A DNA stretch of 64,000 nucleotides from Lepturacanthus savala (Eukaryota > Chordata > Actinopteri > Scombriformes > Trichiuridae): the NCBI GenBank assembly GCA_030544235.1, contig CM060484.1, forward strand, positions 14,987,031 to 15,051,030. The letters run 5' to 3'. The position numbers and the translations under genes are program-made. Positions 38,901 to 55,122 of this stretch are shown here, one piece after another (the stretch's first letter is position 1; every line of letters starts with the position of its first letter). Below the pieces are notes generated by a model. The model was given only the letters and a program-made list of their open reading frames with translations, was not told the DNA's origin and did no database searches.

Positions 38901-40100
38901 CAGAAGAAATGTCCATACTTGTTTTGCCCCCATTTACCTTTTAGAATTAGTTGAAAAAAATCGGAGTATGATTCAATATCACATTAAAATCTATAAAATA
39001 AACCAGATTAAAACATGTAACATTTACAAAGGGCCTGAATAATCAATTGTCTTAGATGTAGAAGTATATGAAGTTTTAATATTACAAGTGTCACCATAAT
39101 AATTTTCATCTAATATTGCAGCAGATGAAGCCATGCTCACTAAATATCATCTGCTAATGTAGTTTAGAGTGTTGTGTGCAGCATGTAGTGCTTATACAGA
39201 TGTAATGAAGTTTACTGAAGTGGCCCTGTAGTAACTCGAGTGTATTAACTAGTGTGGCCTTCATCGGGTGCATATAAGAGGAGTGTAATTGTTTACACAA
39301 TAAATGTTGAGCTCATCCAGTTAAAGTCAAGTCTCTGGATATTCATCTCATGCTGCACTGCACATAGTAATACTATACTAAAGGTTAATATTGAACTATG
39401 ATGTGATATATGCTGCAGGATGCACACTGCAGGCTGTTAGCTACCAAGTTGAGAAGCATCACGTTTGTCTCATATGGCTGAAACAAACAGGAAGGAACAG
39501 GAAGTGAAGTTTGCATCAGATTTTTCCAGATTCTCAATGGAGCTTCATGTTTTGTTCATTTAATAAACGCTGGTATGTTAACTATAGATACAGAAATTGA
39601 TGAAATTTTTAAAAAAAAAAGGGGGGGGGGGGTTCAAATATCCCTCCTATTGGGTAAGATCCCTTACCAATGAGAGGACAGCTTGATCATACATGGCAAT
39701 GGGATCCACTGTGGAATTTGCTGTGCGAACACAACCGGACCGAGCGACAGCTGCAACAAATGTTTTATTTTAGCTGCAGAATCGGAGCAAACCAAACGAG
39801 CCACATGTTTGAAAACGTTGCATTACAATACTGCTGTGATGGAATAATACCATGCCCTCAGTTTTGTGTGTGTAATTTGATAAAACATAATTAAAGGTCC
39901 CGTATCGTACATTTTTCCTGGGTTTTATTTAAAGTTTTATAGCACTAACAAGATACATCTGTGGTTTTAAGTACCAAATATCTCAATGTAGTTTTACATC
40001 TCGTTTCTCAGGCTTTTTTCTCTGGATCTTTAGTGTTTCGTTAACATTAATGAGCCTGATTTGAATGGCTGTGAATCGGGGGGGTGGGCAGCGACTGTGA
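35940..40100. other. Intergenic downstream of nxnl2
   Basis: Begins with the nxnl2 3' UTR (candidate AATAAA at about 36131 and 36270). The rest is AT-rich with no gene recognised. From about 39895 a dispersed repeat starts (AAAGGTCCCGTATCGTACAT) that resumes after the MITE at 40433 with TTGTGACATCACAACC. Confidence 0.5.
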
Positions 40101-40108
40101 CTTCTGTG

Positions 40109-40432
40109 TACATTACCGTTTAAAAGTTTGGGGTCACTTAGAAATTTCCTTATTTTTGAAATAAAAAGCACTGTTTATTCAATGAAGATAAATTTTAACT
40201 AATCAGAAATACACTCTACATTGCTAATGTGGTAAATGACTATTTTAGCTACAAATGTCTGGTTTTTGGTGCAATATCTACATAGGTGTATAGAGGCCCA
40301 TTTGCAGCAACTATCACTCCAGTGTTCTAATGGTACAATACATTTTTTAAAATTAATTTTACAGCTCATGGTGGTAAATAAAAGAGGGCACTAAATTGTC
40401 TGGGTGCCCTCGAACTTTTGAACAGTAGCGTA
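40109..40432 (+). mobile_element. Tc1-like MITE, copy 1 (complete)
   Basis: Begins TACATTACCGTTTAAAAGTT (TIR) then TGGGGTCACTTAG, and ends with the imperfect inverted TIR AACTTTTGAACAGTAGCGTA. Non-coding, TA-bounded, and inserted into another repeat. Confidence 0.8.
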
Positions 40433-41031
40433 GTTGTGACATCACAACCATACATGAGTCCTGACAGCTTGTTGCAGTGTCTGAATACGGGCTGTATGCA
40501 TTTCTCTATGAATTGAGCGTTTTGAAACATGGTGCAATATAATACCTAGACCTTATAATCAATCAATAAATAAAACCTACTTTTCTAAGAAACCTTTCAA
40601 GTTTTTAAACTTTGATTGATTTTGATACAGTCCCTTCGGCCATGGCCAGAAAAAGGAATGAATTTCTAATAAACAATCAAATTATATAGACTCAATTTGT
40701 ATCCTCCAGAAGATGGATTTTTTGATTGAATCATAAACAGCTTGTAACTGATTTAAAAAGCATTAGAGTAAAATAATGTATTCACCGATAAAACATAATC
40801 TTCATAGTGAGTGTCTCATTGGAACATATTACCAAATGACTTAGGCTATATAAATTAAATAAAAGAGAGTGTCGTCTAATTTAGTATCCTATAATAATAA
40901 TTATCATAATGATAATAATGTATTGAATATCCAGTTTAGGATTATTTAAAGTCTTTATCTAATTAAAGGTGAGAGTAACGTCTTTTTTTTTTTTTTTTTG
41001 AAGTAAAACTCCCTCGTTTCTGCCTCTGCTT

Positions 41032-41352
41032 CTTGTCTGCTGTCTGTCCACAGACCACAGTCCTCATTAACTCCTCGGGTCAGTTTAGGTTAAGATGGAT
41101 CTTTATGTGGACTTCACATTTGGAGCCAGTCGGACTTGTTGTTGGCTTTATAATGAAAGGCAGTAGTGTTTCCTGCTGCTGTAACGGTGTCTTGAATCTA
41201 CTAACAAGGCTGTCTTTATGTGAGAGCAGGAAGGGAGGGAGGCGGAGAGGCGGGTGGACCGGCGGAGCCCGCACCGGGACGAGCGCCGGTGTGAAGCTCG
41301 GCACGTTAACGGACACTTCCGCTGTGAACCTTCAGAATAAGAGCTCAGCGTT
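41032..41352 (+). other. GC-rich segment of unknown role
   Basis: A good acceptor (TCTGCTGTCTGTCCACAG, ending 41052) is followed by about 300 bp, GC-rich and with CpGs from 41225, ending near a GTACGT donor-like site. It could be an alternative non-coding 5' exon or promoter of csgalnact1. Not supported by any protein match. Confidence 0.25.
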
Positions 41353-41657
41353 GAAGTACGTCTCCAGTCCATCACAGCGCTGATGTTGAATAAGAACATC
41401 TCTGACGTCTTAAAATTATAGACACCATACTTTATATTTCATATGTGTATATATTGACAATATGTTTAACGAAAATGATGATACAATTATATGATGAAAG
41501 CCACCATGCAAAAACAGGAAACAAAATAAATAAATTTAAAAAAAATGTGTAAAACAACATTTGACAAGAAGGATATTATTATTATTATTATTAATAACAA
41601 CAACAAATCTCTAATTTCTTCTAGAAAGTGAACTTATTCGTTAAAAGCATTTATTAG

Positions 41658-41970
41658 TACATCGTTCAAAGGTTTGGGGTCACTTAGATATTTACTTATT
41701 TTTGAGAGAAATGCACTGTTTTTTAAATAAAGATAGCTTTAAACTAATAGGAAATACACTCTATACATTATTAATGTGGTAAATGACTATTCTAGCTGCA
41801 AATCTCTGTTTTTTGGTGCAATATCTACATAGGCGTATAGAGGTCCATTTCCAGCAACTATCACTCCAGTGTGCAAATGGTATAATGTGTTTGTGTAGAA
41901 GGCTAATGTAATAAATATTTCTATTCATTTTACAACTCACGGTGGTAAATAAAAGTGTTACTTTTCATTA
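41658..41970 (+). mobile_element. Tc1-like MITE, copy 2 (3' end lost)
   Basis: Same family: TACATCGTTCAAAGGTTTGG, then GTCACTTAGATATTTACTTA and ATCTACATAGGCGTATAGAG. The right TIR is missing. Confidence 0.75.
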
Positions 41971-42744
41971 AAAGTGTAATTGTATGTCAGTAATTAAACA
42001 CTATGTTTTAGTGTTATGATAATGTTATGCTTTGGGGGTAAAGGTGGATTGTTTCTGTAGGTATTGTAGGTATTGCTAGTTATGCTTAACTAAGCTAAGC
42101 ATCTGCTGATGTGACTTAATATTTTAGGCTACACACATGAGTGTGTGTGACTTGGCAAGAAAGCAATATAGGCCTAAACCTATTCATTGAAACACACAAC
42201 TATCATCATCTACTCTGGAAAGCCAGATAAAGCAATTTAAACCCCTTAAAATCTAAAAAAAAAACAAAAAAAACACATGACAACCTTCTAAAGTCCAGTG
42301 AAACTCAAGCACTATCATAACTACTCCTACTTAAACATTCAAATTTATGTGAAGACACATAAATCACATACAAATGCATACACTGTATATAACCACTTAC
42401 TGTACTGTGTCCTGCCTATATAAGGTGAAATGCAGTCAATATTTATTTCAGCACTCATTGCACTCTAGTGCTTATGCACAGTTTACAGAAAGTCTTTGAC
42501 ATATAAACATTGGACAGCTGCTATCCATTCGTGTTTTGATAGGTTTCATCTCATTTCTCCACCCACTTACATGCACAGATAGACTTTTTTGACCAGAAAT
42601 AGCACAGGTGTTACCAATAATTAACTAATTAAGGTAGAGATCTATTCAAGGTAAAACAGAGTCAGGCTGCTGCTATTGTGCATGTTGACTCACTGGAAAT
42701 GGAACAGGACTTTAATTAGTATCATTAGTAACACCCGTGTTACC

Positions 42745-42935
42745 TACACTACCGTTAAAAAGTTTGGGGTCACCCAGACAATTTAGTGTTTTCCATGAAA
42801 AGTCACACTTTTATAATAGAATAGTCACTTTTAGAATAGTCATTTACCATTAGCAATGTATAGGATGTATTTCTGATTAGTTATCTTCATTTAAAAATAT
42901 AGTGCTTTTCTTTCAAAAATAAGGACATTTTTACA
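42745..42935 (-). mobile_element. Tc1-like MITE, copy 3 (inverted, internally deleted)
   Basis: Starts TACACTACCGTTAAAAAGTT followed by CACCCAGACAATTTAGTG, which is the opposite end of copy 1. The central part is missing and it ends in the subterminal ATAAGGACATTT. Confidence 0.7.
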
Positions 42936-43141
42936 TATTTAATATGGCTGCTCTGAATAAGGTTTACTATAGGCTCATACACACTCAACTATATGTGTAA
43001 TGAATCTATAATAAGTTTCACTTTTTGAAAGGATTAATGAAAAAATACTTTTCCATGATATTCTAACCCTTTGGAAATGATTTTAAATAAAGCTGATTAT
43101 GATTCGGTTTTTTAAAGAATTTCATCCGTATTCGTTTTATT

Positions 43142-43353
43142 TTGGAAGGTCGCGGCCCTCAAGTTCCGGTGTCCCCGTGCCTCTCTCCGGTGCACTTGAC
43201 TCAGCACCGCGCTACAAACACTCACACCCGCTCCTGCACGCCTCAAGTGCCGGCTGTGGACCGGTGGAGGGCTGCGGGACGGCACCGCCGCACCGGGACA
43301 AAACTAGACCTCCGGTCAGTCCGAACCCGACCCCCGGACACCGAGACACGAGA
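43142..43353 (+). promoter_or_regulatory. GC-rich candidate first (5' UTR) exon, perhaps of csgalnact1
   Basis: A CpG- and C-rich block in AT-rich surroundings ending CACGAGAG|GTAAGT, a near-perfect splice donor. Short open frames here have no homology. The next plus-strand coding sequence is csgalnact1, whose first coding exon appears to have an acceptor just before its ATG, so a long first intron of about 15 kb is plausible. Confidence 0.4.
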
Positions 43354-46300
43354 GGTAAGTTGTCCGGGTGAGAGGGCGCGATAACACCGCATAACTCCTG
43401 ATGGAGCCGCTCAATGAATATTAGCGTGTGTGGCGATATTAATATTAACACGCACGCGACTTCGTTTTGGGAGTTTAATGGTTATTTGCTAACTTTATTG
43501 CGGGGGAACAACAATTATTTCTAGTGAAATCAAGTCATATTGTTCCTATATCGCCTTTTTATTTAGTGTAAATGTGAATTTACAGTACACTAACATATTA
43601 GTCCTGCTTGTTTCCAGCTGTGCGTTTTTATTCATCCACCGAGAGCATATTTACTTTCTTTTCCTAATTAGCAAATCTGAACAAAGACCGGCTACCAGCT
43701 TTTTCATCTGAGTCATTTGAAAGCAAAAAAAAAAAGAAAGAAAAAAAAACGCCCACAATAATTTGTAGTGGTCAGATCCAGATAATACAATTACATGCAC
43801 TCAGCCAAAGTGCAGGATTCTTTTACACAGCGTTCCTCTCTGCATCAAACACACACAGCAGCAGCAGCAGCATACTGAGTGAGCTGGAGGGGTTTTATCA
43901 GCAAAAATGGTTCTAATCCTGCTTAGTGCACTCACTAACAGGCACCTAGCACCCTGGAATATTTGGAGTGCAAGCTGGGAGACTCGTTCTTTCCTCATAT
44001 TGGAAGAATGGAACTGGAGATTAGGTGGGATTTTAGGTTGTTTAGCAAGCAAGAGACAAGAGAGAGAGAGGCTGAGTTTGGAGAGAACGTGCTGATAATT
44101 ACTGTACTGTACTGTATACGCCTTTATGAGTGATTAACTGGAAGGAGAACCATGATGTGATACATCATGACATATTTGTGCTTCCTGTGCCTGGAAGATA
44201 CAAGTTGCCCCATTTGAGATGCTCAATAGGTCCACGTGTGTGTCCTGGACATGCATGTCTGCTAGAGTGTGTGTGATCTCATGTTTCACAGATCAGATAA
44301 CAGATTCCACCCTGATGTAACGTCCCTGGAGAGTATTGACAGTCACAGTTGCCCTTTTACATTTAGATGCTTACAAAAAAAAAATAAATCCCTTAAATGG
44401 AGATCTTCTGACCGGGCCTGAAGGGTGTATTGCCTCAAGAGCTCTGCTGTCAGATGCAGTTACAAATTCTCAACGGCAAGAGGGTGGAGTTCTGTTAACA
44501 ATTATTGCCCCACAGACAACACAAGGAGCTTGTTTTAAACTCCGAGCAGCTTTGTACTTTGCATGCAAACAGGCCACAGTTGAGAAACGCAAGCACTCGG
44601 CGAGGCAGCAACGTCTGTGCGGAGGTTTACTGTCCAGAGAGAAGAGGGAAGTAATGAGCTCTGCCCCTCATAGAACTTGGCCCGCGCTCGCCTCAACATC
44701 TTTCACAAGCCACTTGCTGCGCTTTTTTCCCCCCTGCTTCAGTTACACAAGTGGCGAGAATCTTTATATGTTTTTAATGACGGACATAATTTATTCTGTA
44801 AATCAATGTCAAGTTCAATTTATGTGCCCTCCTGTCATCGCTCCATTGTCGGCTAATCCTTACTTCCCCACTTGGAAAATGACTGTGAAATCTGTGAAGC
44901 GTAATGGGAGCGTCTTACTGTACTTACACACTTAAGATTTATTATATTGCGCCATAATTACGCAGAGATAAGCTATCCCCTATCAGAGCTGGATTGTGCT
45001 TTTCCCATTGTGTTTTATTGATTGAACTGAGCTGAGTGAACACTCTCCACTCTGCACCGGCTGTATATAGCACAAGGTGGAACTGGCTATTATTATATCA
45101 TTGGTTTATGGAAGAGATTGATCTTTTTATGTGGCTTACAAATGGTGTCTTATATGTCTGTTTTCCGAATAGAGATCAGATCACGTAGGATGGTAGGCAG
45201 ATGCTGTCTTCTTCTTAGCATCCTTCAATGCTAACAAAGCAATTCTCCATATTTGATCAGAATTCAAATTATAAGTAATCTAATATAAGAATTTATTGGT
45301 CATTAAATACATAAACATGAAACACTTTTATAATGATCCACAGGGCCGTGTGATCCATTAAGGACTAGGGCGACGCCCACTTCTGCAATTTTAATTGTGA
45401 AATGAATCACATACATACAAGTCAAAAGATCTGGTTTCAGCTGTTCTGAAAACTTTGTTCACAATGTTACCTCCACTTCCTCCTTGTCTCTGATTGTTCC
45501 CGCATGCCAACAAACACTTGTGCATTAGTAGACTTTGTTGCTAAGGTTGTTGCTAAGGTATTTTCAATGGGTCGTTCACTTGCCTAAGTTCCCGCTTTTC
45601 GAGTAAATAACGAGAAAAAGAAGTAAAATCCTGCAACTGCCATTTGTTGACCTTGCCGCCCGATCTGCTGAAAGTTGGAGCGTGATGCGGCTTCCAGAAA
45701 CTGACCAATCAGAACGAGAATGGTCTCAACGGGAGCCTTCCAGGCTGAACTGAAGCAAACTGAGGATGTGTGTAAAGGGCCAGTATAAAATAATGCATTT
45801 AAACTGTAAAAGTCACACTTTTTTTTTTTTACCACCATGAGTTGTACAATGAATAGAAAAGACATTGACAAAGTTAAAAATATTTCGTTGTATTTTCGTC
45901 AAAGGAAGGTCAGTTTTCTAGCTTCTCTAACCAGCTAAACTGTTTTCAACAACATAATTGCACAAGGGTTTTCTAATCATCCATTAGCATTCTGACGTAA
46001 TGAGCAAACACATTGTACCATTAGAACACTGGAGTGATAGTTGCTGGAATTGGGCCTCTATACACCTATGTAAATAGGTGAATGGTCTATTTTGCAGCCA
46101 AAATAGTCATTTATTACACATTAGCAATGTACAGAGTGTATTTCTGATTAGTTTAAAGTTAACTTCATTGAAAAAAACAGTGCTTTTCTTTAAAAAAAAA
46201 AAAAGGGAATTTCTAAGTGACCTCAAACAGTAATATAGGCATAGACCTTGAAGTTTATATGATACACAGACAGTGTCTGTGTCTAAATGTGTGTAAGTCA

Positions 46301-48230
46301 TTCTGTATTAAATTCATACCGTATACGCACACATTAGCCACTGTCTTCTCACCACTGTTGCAATCTTCATTTCCATGGAGATCACCTGGCTTTTCTTACC
46401 ACAATCATCACTTGCCGTACACTTTCTTACACTGCTACTAACACTAGCCTTTGCTTTATCAGCCATTATAAATAAAGTTAAACTTAACTCGGAGTGTTGG
46501 AGCAGTGCTGCTCGGCATAAAAGGGAACTCGTCGAATGCGGCGCCTGGTTCAAAATATGAATGTGAATGCAATATGGCATTTTACAAACATCGATGGCCA
46601 TCAGTCAGCTATGTTCGTAAGTCAGATGTGCGTATCTTTGGGAACTGCTGTATTCTATTTGAACCTCCATTGATTTCTTTGTTCTCTTTGGGGCAAAACC
46701 TTTTTAATGCTGACATATGCATGTTTCATATTTACACAACACATCACGTGTTGTCACAACATATCACATATCACACACACAGCAGACATAGCTCAGTCTG
46801 GCTTGTGATCTGCTAAACGCTTCATATGTTCACCAGTTAGTCTGGTGGTGGAGCGGTAGCATACAGGAGATGTAGCTTCACCCATTAATACACAAACATT
46901 GATTAGTGCAGCTTTAAAATCGAACGTATCAAATCCTGTTCCGAAGTCGTGTTCCTGTCTGGTCATACTCTATCTGTGAACACACAGCTATGAATTTTAA
47001 GATCTATGTATCTGTCCATCTACATTCACCATGGCTGCAATGGCCCATTTTCCCCATGGGTGCTATTAAAGTTTCATCTGATACGATCTAACCTAACTGT
47101 GAAGAAATGGGGCACTTTTAGGTGGGACCAATGGAGAGAAAGGGAGAGGAGGGCAGAAGAGGAGGAGGAGGAGGGGGGGGTAGTGAATGTTAACACGGGG
47201 ATCTTATAGTGAAGTAGAGAAGTGGAGTGTGTCTTTTTTTTCCCTTTAAAGGGCCCTCCAGATGGCTCATCGACAGGAAGGTTCCGGGGGAAACCGGCCC
47301 CTAATGAATGGGAAGAAGAATCACCTGAGGGGACAAGACACATCAAAGAGACCTTTCTCCGCCGCACACTCCTTCTTTCCCTCCCTCACGTTTTTTTTTT
47401 TTTTTTTTACTTTTCACTTCACTCTGCTCATTTTCTCCCTATTCTCCGCCATGTATCTGATCTACCCACTTAGTAGTTCCCTCAAGTAATGTGCGGGCAT
47501 ACTTAACACACTCCCATCCTCCTTTTTTTCTCTACTCATTTAAAAAAAAACTTATCTTAATTAATCTCCCCTCTGCTTTCCTCTCCTCTCCTCTGCTCTG
47601 CTGATAAAGGACATTCCTCATTTTTAAAGCGCGATAGCTGGAGGGCAGGTTCAGACAGAGCTGTCTGGTGAGAAGCTCTGACATTCATCGAAGCCAACAC
47701 GTTTAGCGGCACATAAACGCATCACCCGCCTTGACCTGTAACAAATACACAACCCAATCCTGTGGGGAGAGCGCTGGAGAGACAAAGCTTAACACGCGTG
47801 AATATGTGGGATGCTTTTATGATCACAGAGGCCACTTACAGAGGAGGGGGTCGGCGGAGGAGGGGGGGAGCTCTTTAAAAGATTAATGCACCTCATATAA
47901 ACACGTGTGCATGTGTGTATGTTTTAGACAAGCACTTTGAACTCTTGAGATTTCAGAGAGGGCACAGTTGGCACCAGTTGTTTTGTTGTACTTTGTCATT
48001 TACAACTCGTAAAGTATACTTCACATTAAAGCTAATGATTTTTATGTCCCTCCACTGCTCCAAAGCCATTAGTTTCCATTAATTTACATACAATATGAAC
48101 GTTTATTAGCAAATTAGCTATTAAAATCCCATTTTGTACGATATGGGACCTTTAAAGTCATGAGATTTCAGCGAAGGCAGAGTTGGTGCAGCTAATCATA
48201 TTTAGCTTTCTCCTTTGTTTCAGGCATCTG
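43354..48230. other. Gene-poor interval, possible csgalnact1 intron
   Basis: No coding exon recognised. The 44336-44935 stretch is open for 199 codons but begins without ATG and has no family match. 44640-45010 and 47560-47860 are less AT-rich and not repeat-like, so they might be conserved non-coding sequence. Confidence 0.4.
45806..46235 (-). mobile_element. Tc1-like MITE, copy 4 (inverted, longest)
   Basis: Reverse orientation: TAGAACACTGGAGTGATAGT, CCTCTATACACCTATGTAAA, and GGGAATTTCTAAGTGACCTC at the right end. It keeps about 100 bp of internal sequence absent from copy 1. Confidence 0.7.
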
Positions 48231-48238
48231 TTCATTTA

Positions 48239-48959
48239 CAGTGTTGGGCAAGTTACTTGTTATTGTCATTTTAAAGTAATTCATTACATTACAATATTAC
48301 TGTATTTAATATGTAAGGTAGTACACTACTATTGCATTACTTTTAAGTTACTCTCACCAAAACAACTGGAAATATGGATTTGGCGATCTAAATATAGCTC
48401 ACCTTGTCATTATTGCTGCTAGTTGCAACAGGGATGTTGCTGACAAGTTTTTAAATAGCTGGCGATTCCACTGTTGAAAGTGGTTCTTCAGCAACATCCT
48501 CTGACACAAGTCTCCTAACGTCTTGGGGCTGAAGAATCTGAAAACAGGAGAACGTTAACGTCTGCTCTGTGGTTTTATCGCCACTCTCATGCTCCGCTTG
48601 CTTCCTTGCTAATTTCATGTTACTACAGCACCTCTGTAAATGCTAAATTTACATATACATTTAAATTCGGTAAGTGGACAGTTCTTTAGGTGTAGTACAC
48701 AAAGTGCATTTGACTACGATGTTCTTCAAATCCTTATGGTTCAAAAGCATAAAGTAATGAGCGTGTGCCCATCTGGAGAATGTGCTATCTGACATTTTCT
48801 GCAAGTTCACTCATCTCCATCTTCTGTCTGACAAGCCCAAAGTAAAAGAGAGTGAAACATTTTTGCACAGACGTTTCACTGCTGCTGTTAAAAATGCATT
48901 GTAATGCGCACTACTGACATTTGTATCAAGTAAAATATAACGTGTTACTCCCAACACTG
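48239..48959. mobile_element. hAT-like non-autonomous transposon with 8-bp target-site duplication
   Basis: Ends are CAGTGTTGGG (left) and CCCAACACTG (right), perfect inverted repeats. They are flanked by identical 8-bp direct repeats TTCATTTA at 48231-48238 and 48960-48967. The subterminal AAGTTACTTG/TAACGTGTTACTC also mirror each other. No transposase ORF. Eight-bp duplications fit hAT. Confidence 0.85.
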
Positions 48960-48967
48960 TTCATTTA

Positions 48968-50748
48968 CACTAAGGATGCACCAAATATACAGTAACCTAA
49001 TATATTCAGCCGAGTGAGTTTAAAGCAGGGCTGGATAACGGCAATGTGGAGATACTTTATAGTGTTGGAGAGCGAGAAAAGAATTGCAGTTAGCACCGAG
49101 TGTTCAACCAAACTAGAGGGGGTTCCTCTGCAAAGAACTCTACTGCTTTATTTTGTCATTTAAAAGCTAAACATGCTGAACAGCAGCTGAGTATGAGAGA
49201 GAGTGAGAGAGAGAGAGACAACTAAAAGTAAAGCTGGTCATAGAATAGCATTCAATGTTTTCAGCTGTGGCCACAAATTTCAATGCATCCCTAATTTGCA
49301 CATAATCGCAAACTCAGTCTAGAAACTTTCTTTAATTCTGTAGCGCCACATTTCAAACATTTAGTTTAGCTTAATTTTTGCCAGTTACATTACTGTAATG
49401 AGCTGACGCAGCGCTGACTTCTGAAATCAGTCCACAGACAGAGATCTTTTTTCATTTGACACATCAAGAACGAAATTCGTCATCGGCTTGTGAAAACAGT
49501 CACGTGATATCTTATGTGGTTCTGCAGGAGTTTTGTCAAGCCTGAGAAAATAACCCTGGTGATGTCATCAGGCTTATTATCTCTGCATGGGCTGAAAGAC
49601 CAACGATAGATATGGGATAGCAAATGCAGTGTTTTTTTTGTTTTTTTTAAACTTGATATCTACCTTTTCATGGGTTCTTGATTTATAGTTCAGCATTGGA
49701 TTGTGCCCATTGATTGTACCGGTGAAACTCTAGATATCTCTATTTACTTTAAAGTCCCCCTCCACTCAAAAGTGTGTTTTTCTTATTGCTGCTCTAGTTG
49801 GATGTCTGAGCTTCACTGTGCAGAAAGATGTATGTGCAGAGTGTAGCACTAGAAGGCTGTTTTCCAAATTCATCTGCTCAAAGTGAGAACGTTTCTTCTC
49901 TGACCTGCGGGTACAATTTGTGACATCACAACCGGCTCGGCATTTGTAAATCGATTGAATCTGTGTGTTTTAATGAGGGACAAAGAGGTGATGTTAATTT
50001 AAGAATTTTAATGAGTGAGTTTTGTGAAACAGCCATAGTAGATGTTATTATTCAGAGCACAGTATTCTTTTTATTTTACAATATGTCTGGAGGGGATATT
50101 TAATTATATCCCCCGAAAGTGACTGTGTTTATGATCTTTCTTTCTAATATGAGACCGTTCTGTGCAGTCGCCATTTTTTTTTTGTTGCTTCTGAGGCACT
50201 GAGCAGAAGGTTTGCTGTGAAAAAAGCTTTAGCAACATGTGTACAGGAACATTCTTCATGTTTTATTCAATCTGCACAATCTCCACCTGCATCAGAAAAA
50301 AACAAGCAAGCTCATGCCACCCAATCACAGGTCCAGTGTTGATTGGTTCACGCGGTACCGCCGCAGCTGCCTCAGCCTCACTGGTGTGTTATTGAGGAGC
50401 TGCACACCAGCTACGACATGTACCTTCACCTCAACCTCCTCACACGCTACTATAAATCCAGCATCAGTTTCGGTATTACAAATTCTTTTATGTATTTGTC
50501 ATTCAGACGTCTCCCACCTTAACGAAGGTGCAACACGAAATCAATGAAGTGCCACTTTAAACTGATTAACCATGAAAACAATCGTGAGTGATTACAGAAG
50601 ACTCATGAATTTGCTAATATGTTTTTATAACAAATGAATTAATGAAAAATTAAGGCTCCTGATCTAATCTATCTAAATTGAAAACTTGCAGGAAATGTCA
50701 TTTTAAACAGGACAGTTTTCTGTGGTTTGTTCGGCCCTGTGGTCTTAT

Positions 50749-50751
<3 letters not shown>
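48968..50751. other. Intergenic/intronic, repeat-derived
   Basis: About 49755-49960 is a second copy of the repeat at 19795-20010 (TGTAGCACTAGAAGGCTG, AATTTGTGACATCACAACCG). A (GA)n run is at about 49196-49218. No gene recognised. Confidence 0.55.

Positions 50752-50815
<64 letters not shown>
50752..50815. repeat. (CA)n microsatellite
   Basis: About 31 uninterrupted CA units. Confidence 0.97.
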
Positions 50816-50819
<4 letters not shown>

Positions 50820-51489
50820 CTCACACCCTTGCAATTAATGCATCAGCCAGTGCTTCTGCCTTTTTAATATACAATATAATGTTCTCAGTGCATATTTTAT
50901 TCTGGCCTGCATGGGCTTGAATACAGCAGAGCGCAAAGATAATCAGTTGTTTAAAGCCAGACAGCAGCCAGCAGGTGCTGTCTGAGATGCTGCATTAGTC
51001 ATGATGAGAGCCTCGCAAGCTCGCTTCTCAAATGCGTCAGACGTTCAAAGGTTGACCCGTGCATACTGTAGTACAGAGAGGGCCACAAACGCTCTCTGAA
51101 TCTGCCGGCTGCGTGTGACTTCTGCTGTACTAGTGTGACTGTCGACCATAAACGGAGTGGAGGGCTGAGGAGAAATTCATCCTCTCCTCTCTTTTTTCCC
51201 AGCGGTGAACTTTTAACTTCCCGTCTTAACGTCTCACATAGCCTGTTCTTTTAGAGGATTCGCTGTCTATGCGGCTCACACGCGCAAACAAAGATAAACA
51301 CAGCACTTTTAACAGGTGTTAAGAGGGGAACATTAATATTTTTGCTGCAGATAGAACAGATGCACACACACACACAAATGCCCCCCGGGCAGGAAGCTGT
51401 GGGGAGGAGGGGAGGGAGGGATTTCAGCGGCTGAACCAGATGCTGCCGAGCTCTGTTTTGGAAACATCTCTGGCCACCAAAACACTAAA

Positions 51490-55012
<3,523 letters not shown>

Positions 55013-55122
55013 CGGTGGTGGAAAGTGACTAAATACATTTACTCCAAACTATACTTAATTTTTTTTTTAATTGAGTTTTTTTTAGATGACTATTTGTAGT
55101 TGAGCACTTTGTCCACCACTGA
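55013..55122. mobile_element. Short MITE with terminal inverted repeats
   Basis: Begins CGGTGGTGGAAAGTGACTAA and ends GAGCACTTTGTCCACCACTG. The two ends are imperfect inverted repeats of about 20 bp. It is related to the sequence at 22222-22490, with most of the interior deleted. Confidence 0.65.

Noticed and set aside
41577..41606. Short ATT/AAC trinucleotide runs as a structured array
   Set aside because: Simple low-complexity DNA; no CRISPR-type spacing anywhere in the window.
46505..46816. 103-codon open frame
   Set aside because: No homology; follows MITE copy 4 and contains low-complexity CACA sequence.
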